Positions 1 through 6,027 of a stretch of DNA of 10,653 bases are shown here, one piece after another. Source of the stretch: Leptotrichiaceae bacterium (GTDB lineage Bacteria; Fusobacteriota; Fusobacteriia; Fusobacteriales; Leptotrichiaceae). Each line of letters begins with the position of its first letter. Position 1 is the first letter of the stretch. Under the pieces are notes generated by a model. The model saw only the letters and a program-made list of their open reading frames with translations. It did no database searches and was not told the DNA's origin. The position numbers and the translations under genes are program-made. Location of the stretch: NCBI GenBank assembly GCA_030532815.1, contig JAUNKI010000064.1, positions 1-10,653 on the forward strand, given 5' to 3'.

Positions 1-288
1 TGTAAAATCAAAATTCGGAGAAACAACTGAAAAAAGAATTCCGATAAAATCGATATTTGATAATAACGGTCTATGAAGAAAATTTTTCCTGTCATAAATT
101 TCAGTTATTACTTTTTCATTTTCGTCAAATTCGACAATATCTCCTATAATACAGTTGAACTTGTCATTTTTTACTTTTAATGAACCTCTCAGTTTACACT
201 CGTATATGTTTTCTTCTTTGAAATTTTTACAGTTTTCATCTAATACATAATAAAAACCTTTTATTTTTCTTATAACTTTACCTTTAAT
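1..288 (-). CDS. rsgA: Ribosome small subunit-dependent GTPase A, N-terminal part (cut by window edge)
   Basis: RsgA (YjeQ/YloQ) is a circularly permuted GTPase that binds the 30S subunit and helps its late maturation. Only the first 96 codons are in the window, covering the N-terminal OB-fold and the lead into the GTPase domain. Family signatures visible are GFYYV near residues 12-16, YECKLRG, IGDIVEF, DRKNFLHRP and SNIDFIGILFSVVSPNFDF, which match the usual order of the family. The frame has no ATG, GTG or TTG anywhere from an upstream in-frame TGA to the window edge. The best start is ATT at 288-286, seven bases after a perfect GGAGGT at 301-296. It lies 17 bases after the PASTA gene, so the two are probably one operon. 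Firmicutes often have rsgA next to the PASTA kinase prkC, which fits this neighbourhood. The family call is firm; the ATT start is inferred from the ribosome binding site and the lack of alternatives. Confidence 0.88.
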   Translation of the reverse strand, partial: MKGKVIRKIKGFYYVLDENCKNFKEENIYECKLRGSLKVKNDKFNCIIGDIVEFDENEKVITEIYDRKNFLHRPLLSNIDFIGILFSVVSPNFDFT

Positions 289-305
289 AAATTTTACCTC
301 CGATA

Positions 306-1250
306 TTAATTGTCATTTGAGGTTCTTTCAACTTCCTCATTTGTATTTTCAGGTTTTTTCTGATTGTTTTGCTGCTGATTTCCGTCATTGTTCTGATTAT
401 TTCCTGGATTATCACGTTTTTCAATTTTGTTGAGAGTATCGTTTATAATATTTTCAATTTCCTGATTGTTCAGGTCCTGATTAGTCTGATTTATAATTTC
501 TTCAACAGACGGTCCTGTAGGCTCTACTTTTACTCCCGTATTAATTACAATGGAAATTTTCTGACCTTTGGATATTTTTGCTCCGGGTGCAGGTGAAGTA
601 GATATAATAGCATTTACAGGTAATGTGGGATCTTCTCCTTTTGATGTTCCTCCCAATGTAAGTCCTATTTGTGCAAGGAGTACTTTCGCATCATTTATGT
701 CAAGACCAATAAGATTAGGCATTATTGATGCATCAAGAATTTTTTGTGATGATACGAGTATGGAAATTTTCTGATTAATTTCCAGTTTTGTTCCGGGTCT
801 CGGATAAACTCCGATAATTGTATTGTATTTCTGATTGGAAGGCTGATAATCTATTTTTTCAATTTGGATGTTCTGTCCCTGTAGAAGAGAACGTGCTTCC
901 AGCAGTTCAAGACCTACAAGATTGGGAACTTCCTGTCCTTCGCCGTTATTTACCCATATTTGTACAGTTCTGTTTACCTTTACTTCTTTTCCTGCTAAAG
1001 GAAATTGTATAAATACTGTATCAAGAGGAACTTTTTCAGTTTTTGAATTAATAATTTTTACTTTCAGCCCTGCTTCCTTTAAATATTTCAGTGCATCTTT
1101 TTCATGAAGGTTTACGACATTAGGTATGACGGTATGCCTTTTATTGAAAAAATGTCTGAAAAATACTTCTTTTCCGATAGTAGCAAGAATAATCAGGCAT
1201 GCCAATGTAATTATTGTTTTTATAATATTGAATTTGAATTTTTTTGCCAT
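306..1250 (-). CDS. PASTA-domain membrane protein (no kinase domain)
   Basis: A 314-residue protein with a short basic N-terminus, one membrane segment (about residues 9-26) and three extracytoplasmic PASTA repeats at about 41-102, 106-168 and 175-239. Each repeat opens with a 'P-N-x-x-x-L/G' turn and ends in a 'G-x-x-x-x-x-Q/R-x-x-x-I-x-V' strand. The tail (240-314) is rich in Asn, Gln and Glu, of low complexity and probably disordered. PASTA repeats in other bacteria bind peptidoglycan fragments and occur on Ser/Thr kinases (PrkC, PknB) or penicillin-binding proteins; here neither enzyme domain is present, so a wall-sensing or scaffolding role is only inference. The ATG at 1250 is preferred over an upstream in-frame TTG at 1271 because AGAGGTG (1264-1258) sits seven bases before it. 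It lies upstream of rsgA in the same orientation and has its own promoter. Confidence 0.85.
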   Translation of the reverse strand: MAKKFKFNIIKTIITLACLIILATIGKEVFFRHFFNKRHTVIPNVVNLHEKDALKYLKEAGLKVKIINSKTEKVPLDTVFIQFPLAGKEVKVNRTVQIWVNNGEGQEVPNLVGLELLEARSLLQGQNIQIEKIDYQPSNQKYNTIIGVYPRPGTKLEINQKISILVSSQKILDASIMPNLIGLDINDAKVLLAQIGLTLGGTSKGEDPTLPVNAIISTSPAPGAKISKGQKISIVINTGVKVEPTGPSVEEIINQTNQDLNNQEIENIINDTLNKIEKRDNPGNNQNNDGNQQQNNQKKPENTNEEVERTSNDN

Positions 1251-1296
1251 TTTTTTGCACCTCTTTGCCAATTTTAAATTTTAATGTTTTTAATAT

Positions 1297-1325
1297 ATGA
1301 TAACATAAATAAGAGTAAAAGACAA
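1297..1325 (-). promoter_or_regulatory. Probable sigma70-type promoter of the PASTA-rsgA unit
   Basis: On the minus strand, -35 TTGTCT (1325-1320) and -10 TATCAT (1302-1297) are 17 bases apart, and the -10 is preceded by TG (an extended -10). It lies about 47 bases before the chosen PASTA start and just downstream of the aldehyde dehydrogenase terminator, as expected for a new transcription unit. Confidence 0.55.
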
Positions 1326-1432
1326 TAATTATAAAGTAATGGTACCAAACCTTTTTTGAAGGGAAAACGATTTAGCTTAAAATTGTTTTTTCTGAATACG
1401 GCAGTAATCCCGATGAAAAAATTATAAAGTTG

Positions 1433-1470
1433 CATAAATAAAAAAATAAAGGCTGTTACAGCCTTTATTT
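1433..1470 (-). terminator. Intrinsic terminator of the aldehyde dehydrogenase gene
   Basis: A perfect 12-bp stem, AAATAAAGGCTG / CAGCCTTTATTT, with a TTA loop occupies 1444-1470. On the minus strand it is followed by a T-rich run, and it begins two bases after the aldehyde dehydrogenase stop codon. The plus-strand side also carries a T run, so it could work both ways, but no plus-strand gene points into it. Confidence 0.85.
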
Positions 1471-1472
1471 TT

Positions 1473-2957
1473 TTATTCTGTTTCATATAATCCGATAGGT
1501 TTTTCATTTAAATTTATAATAATGTTTTTCATTTGTGTATAATGTTCAAGTATGACTTTATGAGTTTCACGTCCTATTCCTGACTGCTTATATCCTCCGA
1601 AAGGTGCTCCTGCTGGAAAGATATTATAAGTGTTTACCCACATACGTCCTGTTTCTATTGCCCTTGAAACACGGACTGCACGGTTCAGATCACGGGTAAA
1701 AAGACCTCCGCCAAGTCCGTATATGCTGTCATTAGCCAGTTTTATCACTTCTTCTTCAGTATGAAATTTTTGAATTGTGACAACAGGTCCGAAAATTTCT
1801 TCCTGTGCTATTTTCATATCATTAGTAACATCTGCAAAAATAGCAGGTTTTATATAAAATCCGTTTTTGTGTTCATCGTCTTCCAAACGATATCCCCCTG
1901 TTATCAGATGTGCTCCTTCTTTTTTACCTATTTCCACATAATTAAGGACATCCTTTAAGTGTTTTTCATAAATCAGAGACCCCATTTGAGTGTCGGGATT
2001 AAGAGGATTTCCGACTTTTACTTTATCAAATATTTTTGCAAGTGAATTTACAAATTTATCGTAAATAGTATCCTGTACAAATATACGTGAACCTGCCGAG
2101 CATACCTGTCCCTGATTGAACAGAATACCTAATTGTGCTCCTTCCATAGCAATATCCCAGTTACAGTCATCAAAGAATATGTTTGCGGATTTTCCGCCCA
2201 ATTCCAATGTCGCAGGTATCATATGTGAGCATGCTGCCGAATATACGTCCTGTCCCACTGCTGTTGATCCTGTAAAGGCGAGTTTTTTAAATCCTTTATG
2301 TTTCAGCATACAGTCACCGGATTTTGAACCGCTTCCGGTAATAATATTAATCACTCCTGCAGGAACTGCATCTCCTATAAGTCTCATGAGTTCCAGCACA
2401 GACAGAGAAGTATGACTTGAGGGCTTAAGAACTACCGTACATCCTGCCGCCAATGCCGGTGCCAATTTCCATGCTGCCATGAGAAACGGAAAATTCCAAG
2501 GGATAATCTGCCCTACAACTCCTATAGGTTCTCTAAGAATGATATTCATTGTATTTCCGTCAAGTATATTTGCACTGCCTTCTTCTGTACGGATAGCCCC
2601 TGCAAAATAACGGAAATGATCCGCTCCGAGAGGTATATCGGCTGCCATTGTTTCACGGATAGGTTTTCCGTTGTCCAATGTTTCCACAGTTGCCAGATAT
2701 TCCTTATTCTGTTCAATGATATCGGCTATTTTTAATAAAATATTCTGTCTTTCTGCAAGAGATGTGTTTTTCCAAGTTTCAAAAGCTTTCTGTGCTGATT
2801 TTACGGCACTGTCCACATCCTGAGCCGTAGCCTCGGAAATATCCGTAAGTTTTTCTCCAGTAGCAGGATTGATTACCGGAAGAATTCCTCCGTCAGATGA
2901 GGGTATCCACTTTCCGTCAATGTACAAATCGTACTTTGTCTGTAATTTTACATTCAT
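1473..2957 (-). CDS. NAD(P)-dependent aldehyde dehydrogenase, AldB/AcoD (acetaldehyde dehydrogenase) type
   Basis: A full-length 494-residue aldehyde dehydrogenase; the family oxidises aldehydes to carboxylic acids in the cytoplasm. All catalytic elements are present: Asn155 in PWNF, cofactor-binding Lys178 in LKPS, the Rossmann GSTAVG loop (about 229-235), general-base Glu252 in LELGGKS, nucleophile Cys286 in NQGQVCSAG, and Glu387 in EEIFGP. The PFGGYKQSG motif lies at 452-460. Segments such as DHFRYFAG, GVVGQIIPWNFP and PATLELGGKSANIFF resemble E. coli AldB and Ralstonia AcoD, which act on acetaldehyde and similar short aldehydes. The substrate here is inferred from that resemblance. The ATG at 2957 has AAGGAG (2971-2966) eight bases upstream. 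It looks like a single-gene unit with its own promoter and terminator. In a fermentative anaerobe a detoxifying or redox role is plausible but not shown. Confidence 0.92.
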   Translation of the reverse strand: MNVKLQTKYDLYIDGKWIPSSDGGILPVINPATGEKLTDISEATAQDVDSAVKSAQKAFETWKNTSLAERQNILLKIADIIEQNKEYLATVETLDNGKPIRETMAADIPLGADHFRYFAGAIRTEEGSANILDGNTMNIILREPIGVVGQIIPWNFPFLMAAWKLAPALAAGCTVVLKPSSHTSLSVLELMRLIGDAVPAGVINIITGSGSKSGDCMLKHKGFKKLAFTGSTAVGQDVYSAACSHMIPATLELGGKSANIFFDDCNWDIAMEGAQLGILFNQGQVCSAGSRIFVQDTIYDKFVNSLAKIFDKVKVGNPLNPDTQMGSLIYEKHLKDVLNYVEIGKKEGAHLITGGYRLEDDEHKNGFYIKPAIFADVTNDMKIAQEEIFGPVVTIQKFHTEEEVIKLANDSIYGLGGGLFTRDLNRAVRVSRAIETGRMWVNTYNIFPAGAPFGGYKQSGIGRETHKVILEHYTQMKNIIINLNEKPIGLYETE

Positions 2958-3009
2958 TAAATCATCTCCTTAATTATTTAGCTTTAAACTGTACATATTC
3001 GTTATTAAG

Positions 3010-3037
3010 AGTATACCCTGATTTTTTTATTTTTCAA
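3010..3037 (-). promoter_or_regulatory. Probable promoter of the aldehyde dehydrogenase gene
   Basis: On the minus strand, -35 TTGAAA (3037-3032) and a near-consensus -10 TATACT (3015-3010) are 16 bases apart, about 50 bases before the start codon. The AT-rich setting makes the -35 box less certain than the -10. Confidence 0.5.
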
Positions 3038-3110
3038 ACTTTATTTTTATCGTTGAAATATTTAAAGAAAAAGTTTTGGAGAATGACAGTCAATATTTAC
3101 AATATTTAAA

Positions 3111-3136
3111 AATCTGATTTGCTTTATAAAACAAAT
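3111..3136 (-). terminator. Weak candidate terminator of the yhhQ operon
   Basis: Beginning 15 bases after the radical-SAM-like stop codon, the minus strand can form ATTTGTTT-TATA-AAGCAAAT (8 bp including one G-U, at 3136-3117), followed closely by a run of five T. The stem has only two G-C pairs, so its efficiency is doubtful. Confidence 0.35.
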
Positions 3137-3150
3137 TAAATTTACAGCAA

Positions 3151-3855
3151 TTACTGGACATATACTCCGAAATCTTTATTATCCACCAATATTTCAATGT
3201 TTTTTTCTTTATTTAATGCAGGAAAAATTTCCTTTAGAAACCATCGGACGAGTTTTTCATCTCTTTTAATTTCAGTGCCGTTATTTATAAATATACTTAT
3301 TACTGTTTCTTTAAAATTCTTTCTTGCCTGCTCTATATCGTACAGTATCTGTTCTTTTGTCTGCCCCTGAGTACAAATCATTAACAGTACGGTCTGATAT
3401 TCTGTTTTCAGCTGTTTTAGGACAGTGTCGTTTAATATGAAGTTTTTTTTCAATATCTGTGTCCTATAATAATTATCAAATGTTTCAATTCCTATTATAA
3501 ACCTTACTTCCTGATTTTTAAATAATTCCCTTATTTCGTTTAATCTTTTTAAATAACCGAAATATGCTTCAAAATAAATAATTTTTATATTTTTGGTATC
3601 GCATATTTCCCTTATTTTTTTTAAAGTATTTTTACTCAGCTCAAATACCGAGCCGGAATTTATAATTTCCAGAACACCTGTTTCTCCTGTTATATTTTCC
3701 AATACTTCAAAATTTATTTTTTCCATTTCCTCTTCATCATCGGTATTATCCAGTATATAATTACAGAATGCACACTTTCCGTAAGCACATTTATATCCTT
3801 TCAATAATACGATTTCTCTCGGATTTTTTTCGGTTATTACACTGTATCTATTCAT
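3151..3855 (-). CDS. Radical-SAM-like protein coupled to yhhQ; candidate queuine lyase (QueL-like)
   Basis: A 234-residue protein with three clustered cysteines, C23, C28 and C31 (CAYGKCAFC), followed by barrel-like segments with an NSGS turn and a GIET motif (about residues 131-134). Both are common in radical SAM enzymes, which use a 4Fe-4S cluster and S-adenosylmethionine. The cysteine spacing is CX4CX2C, not the canonical CX3CX2C. Its ATG overlaps the end of the queuosine precursor transporter gene by eight bases, so the two are translationally coupled and share the preQ1-type leader. Clostridioides difficile has a radical SAM queuine lyase, QueL, that releases preQ1 in a queuosine salvage pathway. 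From context this protein may do the same job, but I cannot align it to QueL here. AAGGAG lies 13 bases before the start, further than usual, which fits coupling. It could instead be an unrelated radical SAM protein. Confidence 0.7.
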   Translation of the reverse strand: MNRYSVITEKNPREIVLLKGYKCAYGKCAFCNYILDNTDDEEEMEKINFEVLENITGETGVLEIINSGSVFELSKNTLKKIREICDTKNIKIIYFEAYFGYLKRLNEIRELFKNQEVRFIIGIETFDNYYRTQILKKNFILNDTVLKQLKTEYQTVLLMICTQGQTKEQILYDIEQARKNFKETVISIFINNGTEIKRDEKLVRWFLKEIFPALNKEKNIEILVDNKDFGVYVQ

Positions 3856-4585
3856 TTTCCGTTCCCAGCTCCTTTATTTTTCCCTGTTTTTTCCATAGTG
3901 TAGCTATATAAACGAAAGGGGTGTCCATAAAGGCAATAAATAATTTCAGGAAATATGTGGAAAATACTATTACTATCATCTGTTTTACCGAATATGTTCC
4001 CCAGAATGCAATAAATGTAAATATCATATTGTCTATAATCTGGCTTATCATTGTACTTGCATTATTTCTAATCCATATATCCTTATATTCGGGTTTTATT
4101 TTTTTTATTATCTGGTAAGCCCATATATCAAAAGCCTGTGAAGCGATGAAACCTAAAATGCTTCCTAAAGCTATCTGGGGAAGTAATCCGAAAATCTGAC
4201 TTAAATGTCCCTGCATTGTGTCGCCTGATCCGGCTTCTATTTTTAAAGCTATCTGCATGACTATAGTTGAAAATATCATTGAAATGAAGCCTATTGACAC
4301 GACTTTTTTTGCATACTTCTTACCTTCATTTTCGGAAAGTATGTCGGATATTAAAAATACTCCTCCGAAAGCGATATTTCCCATTGTAGTCTCAACTCCG
4401 AATAAATTCATCATTTTAACGACCTGTATATTTGCAAGAACTATGGATAAAGGGACTAAAGCGAACAATCCTATTTTTCCCCAAAATCTGTAAGCCAGTA
4501 TAATAGCAGTAAAATTGAATATCAGATATCCGATCCATAAAAGTTCGTTTATTCCGAAACGGAACGTTTTAAATAATTCAAGCAT
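3848..4585 (-). CDS. yhhQ: Queuosine precursor transporter, YhhQ/QPTR family
   Basis: A 245-residue hydrophobic protein with about six to seven membrane segments. Family marks are ANIQV (51-55), GNIAFGGVFLISDILSENEGKKYAKK (about 69-94, with the acidic SDILSENEG stretch), GFIASQAFDIWAYQ and the SQIIDNMIF segment. YhhQ proteins (formerly DUF165) take up 7-deazaguanine precursors of the tRNA nucleoside queuosine, such as preQ0, preQ1 or queuine, across the inner membrane. The ATG at 4585 follows AGGAGG (4595-4590). It is the first gene of a two-gene operon with the radical-SAM-like protein. A roughly 260-base leader bearing a preQ1-I-like aptamer and an attenuator precedes it, which independently supports the substrate class. 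The exact precursor transported cannot be read from sequence. Confidence 0.9.
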   Translation of the reverse strand: MLELFKTFRFGINELLWIGYLIFNFTAIILAYRFWGKIGLFALVPLSIVLANIQVVKMMNLFGVETTMGNIAFGGVFLISDILSENEGKKYAKKVVSIGFISMIFSTIVMQIALKIEAGSGDTMQGHLSQIFGLLPQIALGSILGFIASQAFDIWAYQIIKKIKPEYKDIWIRNNASTMISQIIDNMIFTFIAFWGTYSVKQMIVIVFSTYFLKLFIAFMDTPFVYIATLWKKQGKIKELGTENE

Positions 4586-4675
4586 TTTTCCTCCTGTATT
4601 GTATAATTATGAATTTTTTTATAAAATTTTGACTGATGTTTCATAAGTACTTTCGGTCAATATTACCATAAATAT

Positions 4676-4710
4676 AAAAATACGTATATCCTTTTGCCGG
4701 ACATACGTAT
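4676..4710 (-). terminator. Riboswitch-controlled intrinsic terminator in the yhhQ leader
   Basis: On the minus strand ATACGTATGTCC (4710-4699) pairs with GGATATACGTAT (4691-4680), giving 12 bp with one G-U and a GGCAAAA loop, followed by five T (4680-4676). It lies inside the leader, about 90 bases before the yhhQ start, so it would stop transcription before the gene. Its loop and 3' arm overlap CAAAAGG (4696-4690), which can instead pair with CCTTTTG (4719-4713) as an antiterminator. Confidence 0.8.
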
Positions 4711-4712
4711 CC

Positions 4713-4751
4713 CAAAAGGTTTTTTTTACAGATGGATTATCCCAAACATCT
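4713..4751 (-). promoter_or_regulatory. preQ1 class I riboswitch aptamer (candidate) controlling yhhQ
   Basis: Read on the minus strand from 4751: P1 5' arm AGATG, a 12-base loop TTTGGGATAATC, P1 3' arm CATCT, then G-T, eight A and CCT. The Bacillus subtilis queC aptamer has the same geometry: a 5-bp P1, a 12-base L1 and an A-rich tail that folds back. Counting from the first P1 base, U6, U7, G11, A14, C17 (the preQ1-pairing base) and C18 are all conserved. P2 would form between loop G9-G10-G11 and tail C-C-U at 4719-4717. The J2-3 run is two A longer than in B. subtilis. The tail CCT is also the start of the antiterminator arm CCTTTTG (4719-4713). Ligand binding should therefore block the antiterminator, let the downstream terminator form and switch the operon off. 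Placement before a queuosine precursor transporter fits. No covariance model could be run. Confidence 0.75.
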
Positions 4752-4804
4752 TTAATATTTTCATATATATTTACAGTGTTTTTACTGTTTTTAAATCTAA
4801 ATAA

Positions 4805-4853
4805 CAGCTGAAAACGGTATTATTTATATTTGTACTTTTTTAATCAGCCGTTT
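4805..4853 (-). other. Alternative hairpins in the early yhhQ leader
   Basis: Near the predicted 5' end of the leader, CGGCTGA (4850-4844) can pair with TCAGCTG (4811-4805), 7 bp with one G-U. AAACGG (4853-4848) can pair with CCGTTT (4817-4812). The 5' arms overlap, so the full helices exclude each other, although a shortened CTGA:TCAG helix would cross the second one as a pseudoknot. The 4853-4851 end may lie upstream of the transcript start. Function is unknown. Confidence 0.25.
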
Positions 4854-4883
4854 ATTATAACATAATTTATATATATTTTTCAA
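4854..4883 (-). promoter_or_regulatory. Probable promoter of the yhhQ operon
   Basis: On the minus strand, -10 TATAAT (4859-4854) is preceded by TG (an extended -10) and lies 18 bases after -35 TTGAAA (4883-4878). Transcription would start near 4847, giving a leader of about 260 bases that contains the aptamer and attenuator. Confidence 0.55.
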
Positions 4884-4889
4884 ATAAAT

Positions 4890-5070
4890 TTTTATATACA
4901 GGAACACAATTAAATACCGCAGAAAAAAATATTTAATTCAAATATGGAGGTAAATATCAAACAAAGATGTAAGATTTTCAAAATATTTACTTGTACTGTT
5001 TTTAAAGTGCTAATTTTATTAGATAAAATGTATAAAAAATAAAATATATGAATAAAAATTCAGAAAGTTT
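4890..5070. other. Gene-free AT-rich stretch between the divergent yhhQ and tetR units
   Basis: No convincing gene, tRNA or repeat family is visible. It holds a loose inverted repeat (GTAAATAT at 4950-4957, ATATTTAC at 4983-4990) and a small palindrome CTAAT-TTT-ATTAG (5010-5022), either of which could be chance in DNA this AT-rich. Confidence 0.4.
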
Positions 5071-5073
5071 TTC

Positions 5074-5102
5074 TTGACATAGTATTTAAAATATTATATT
5101 TT
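5074..5102 (+). promoter_or_regulatory. Promoter of the tetR-type regulator gene
   Basis: A perfect -35 TTGACA (5074-5079), a 17-base spacer and a -10-like TATTTT (5097-5102) lie about 40 bases before the start codon. The operator dyad begins directly after the -10, so a bound repressor would cover the transcription start. Confidence 0.7.
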
Positions 5103-5103
5103 A

Positions 5104-5126
5104 TTTATAGACCGTTGGTCGATAAA
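5104..5126 (+). promoter_or_regulatory. Probable TetR-family operator (dyad)
   Basis: The core GACC-GTT-GGTC (5110-5120) is extended by matching arms TTTAT (5104-5108) and ATAAA (5122-5126), with one mismatched pair between core and arms (5109/5121). That gives nine of ten complementary pairs around a 3-base centre. Its position between the -10 box and the regulator's ribosome binding site is typical of a self-repressing TetR-family protein. No second copy of the GACC core is seen before the efflux gene. Confidence 0.7.
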
Positions 5127-5143
5127 AGTTTAGGAGAGAAAAA

Positions 5144-5797
5144 ATGAATAAAAAAAGCAAAAAAATTAGAAACGTAAAAGAATATGATGAAAGAAAAAGT
5201 GAAATCACGGATATTGCAGCTGAAATGTTTATGAGAAAAGGATATGAAAAATGCAGTGTAAATGAAATAATCGGAACTGTGGGAATAGCCAAAGGAACTT
5301 TTTATTATTATTTTAAAACGAAAGAAGAAGTTCTTGATGCGGTAATATACAAATTTACTTCAAAAATCATGAAAAAAGCGGAAGAAATCGTTAAAAATTC
5401 ATCTCTTACACCTCAGGAAAAGCTGCTTGAAATATTCTTTTCCATGAACATAGAGCAGATTACGGGAAATCAGATTTTATCGAATCTTCATAAACCCGAA
5501 AATGTACTGATGCATCAGAAGTCTCTTATTTCATCAATATCAAGTCTGACTCCTCTCCTTACGGCAGTTGTAGAAGAGGGAATAGAAAAAGGAGTGTTTT
5601 CATGTCCTTATCCGAAACAGTACATGCAGATTTTCCTATCTTCGGTTATAACTTTGACAGATGAGGAAATGTTTGATATCAGAACCGATGAAAGGCAGGA
5701 ACTCTTCAGAGGGATGATTTCCTTACTGGAAAAAATACTTTCCGCAGAAGAAGGAGAATTTTTAAAGAGAATAAAAAAATACGGGACTGTTTCATAA
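5144..5797 (+). CDS. TetR/AcrR-family transcriptional regulator
   Basis: A 217-residue regulator. The N-terminal DNA-binding domain (about residues 18-66) includes ITDIAAEMFMRKGYEKCSVNEI and the recognition region VGIAKGTFYYYFKTKEEVL, the classic TetR signature. The rest is an all-helical ligand-binding and dimerisation domain whose effector cannot be predicted. It starts with a Lys-rich stretch. The ATG at 5144 follows AGGAG (5132-5136) by seven bases. A strong dyad over its own transcription start points to autorepression, and the next gene in the same direction is a drug-efflux-type permease, the usual partner of such regulators. The 230-base gap to that gene holds another possible promoter, so whether both are controlled together is open. 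Confidence 0.92.
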   Translation: MNKKSKKIRNVKEYDERKSEITDIAAEMFMRKGYEKCSVNEIIGTVGIAKGTFYYYFKTKEEVLDAVIYKFTSKIMKKAEEIVKNSSLTPQEKLLEIFFSMNIEQITGNQILSNLHKPENVLMHQKSLISSISSLTPLLTAVVEEGIEKGVFSCPYPKQYMQIFLSSVITLTDEEMFDIRTDERQELFRGMISLLEKILSAEEGEFLKRIKKYGTVS

Positions 5798-5915
5798 GTC
5801 AAAAACAATTTTCTAATTATAAATATTATATATTTTTAAAAACTAAAAAATATTATTTTTACTGATTTTATAAAAATAGAAAATATATAAAGTTTATGAT
5901 TGAATATGTTTTTAG

Positions 5916-5952
5916 ATCTTATGAGACAGCCTCTTATAGATAGAACTTTTTT
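5916..5952 (+). terminator. Weak candidate terminator after tetR
   Basis: ATCT...AGAT and GAG-ACAGC-CTC can form a broken hairpin (5916-5941), followed after five bases by six T (5947-5952). The stem has internal mismatches, so read-through into the efflux gene is quite possible. Confidence 0.25.
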
Positions 5953-5975
5953 ATACTTTTTAGATTTGTATAACA

Positions 5976-5990
5976 TATAATCGATAATCG
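5976..5990 (+). promoter_or_regulatory. Possible -10 box with tandem repeat before the MFS gene
   Basis: TATAAT (5976-5981) lies about 45 bases before the MFS start, but no good -35 is found at the right distance. It overlaps a perfect tandem repeat, ATAATCG-ATAATCG (5977-5990). This could be a binding site for an activator or repressor, or chance. Confidence 0.35.
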
Positions 5991-6027
5991 GATTGGAAAT
6001 GGAAAAATAGGCAGGAAAGGGGAAAAT

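Noticed and set aside
1274-1507. 77-codon minus-strand reading frame starting MKNLSDYM
   Set aside because: It overlaps the end of the aldehyde dehydrogenase gene, runs through its terminator and the PASTA promoter, and has no ribosome binding site of its own role.
4621-4660. Imperfect hairpin TTGACTG/CGGTCAA between the riboswitch terminator and yhhQ
   Set aside because: On the transcribed minus strand it has a C-A mismatch and a long loop. No clear role could be supported.
4690-4727. Plus-strand terminator: CCTTTTG...CAAAAGG followed by eight T
   Set aside because: No plus-strand gene leads into it. The same bases are better explained as the antiterminator pairing and A-rich tail of the minus-strand riboswitch.
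4773-4788. Dyad ACAGT-GTTTTT-ACTGT in the yhhQ leader
   Set aside because: Only five pairs, in AT-rich DNA and downstream of the predicted promoter. It is not strong enough to call an operator.
4944-5042. Small plus-strand frame of 32 codons (MEVNIKQRCK...)
   Set aside because: There is no ribosome binding site before its ATG, the composition is that of AT-rich intergenic DNA, and no family is recognisable.
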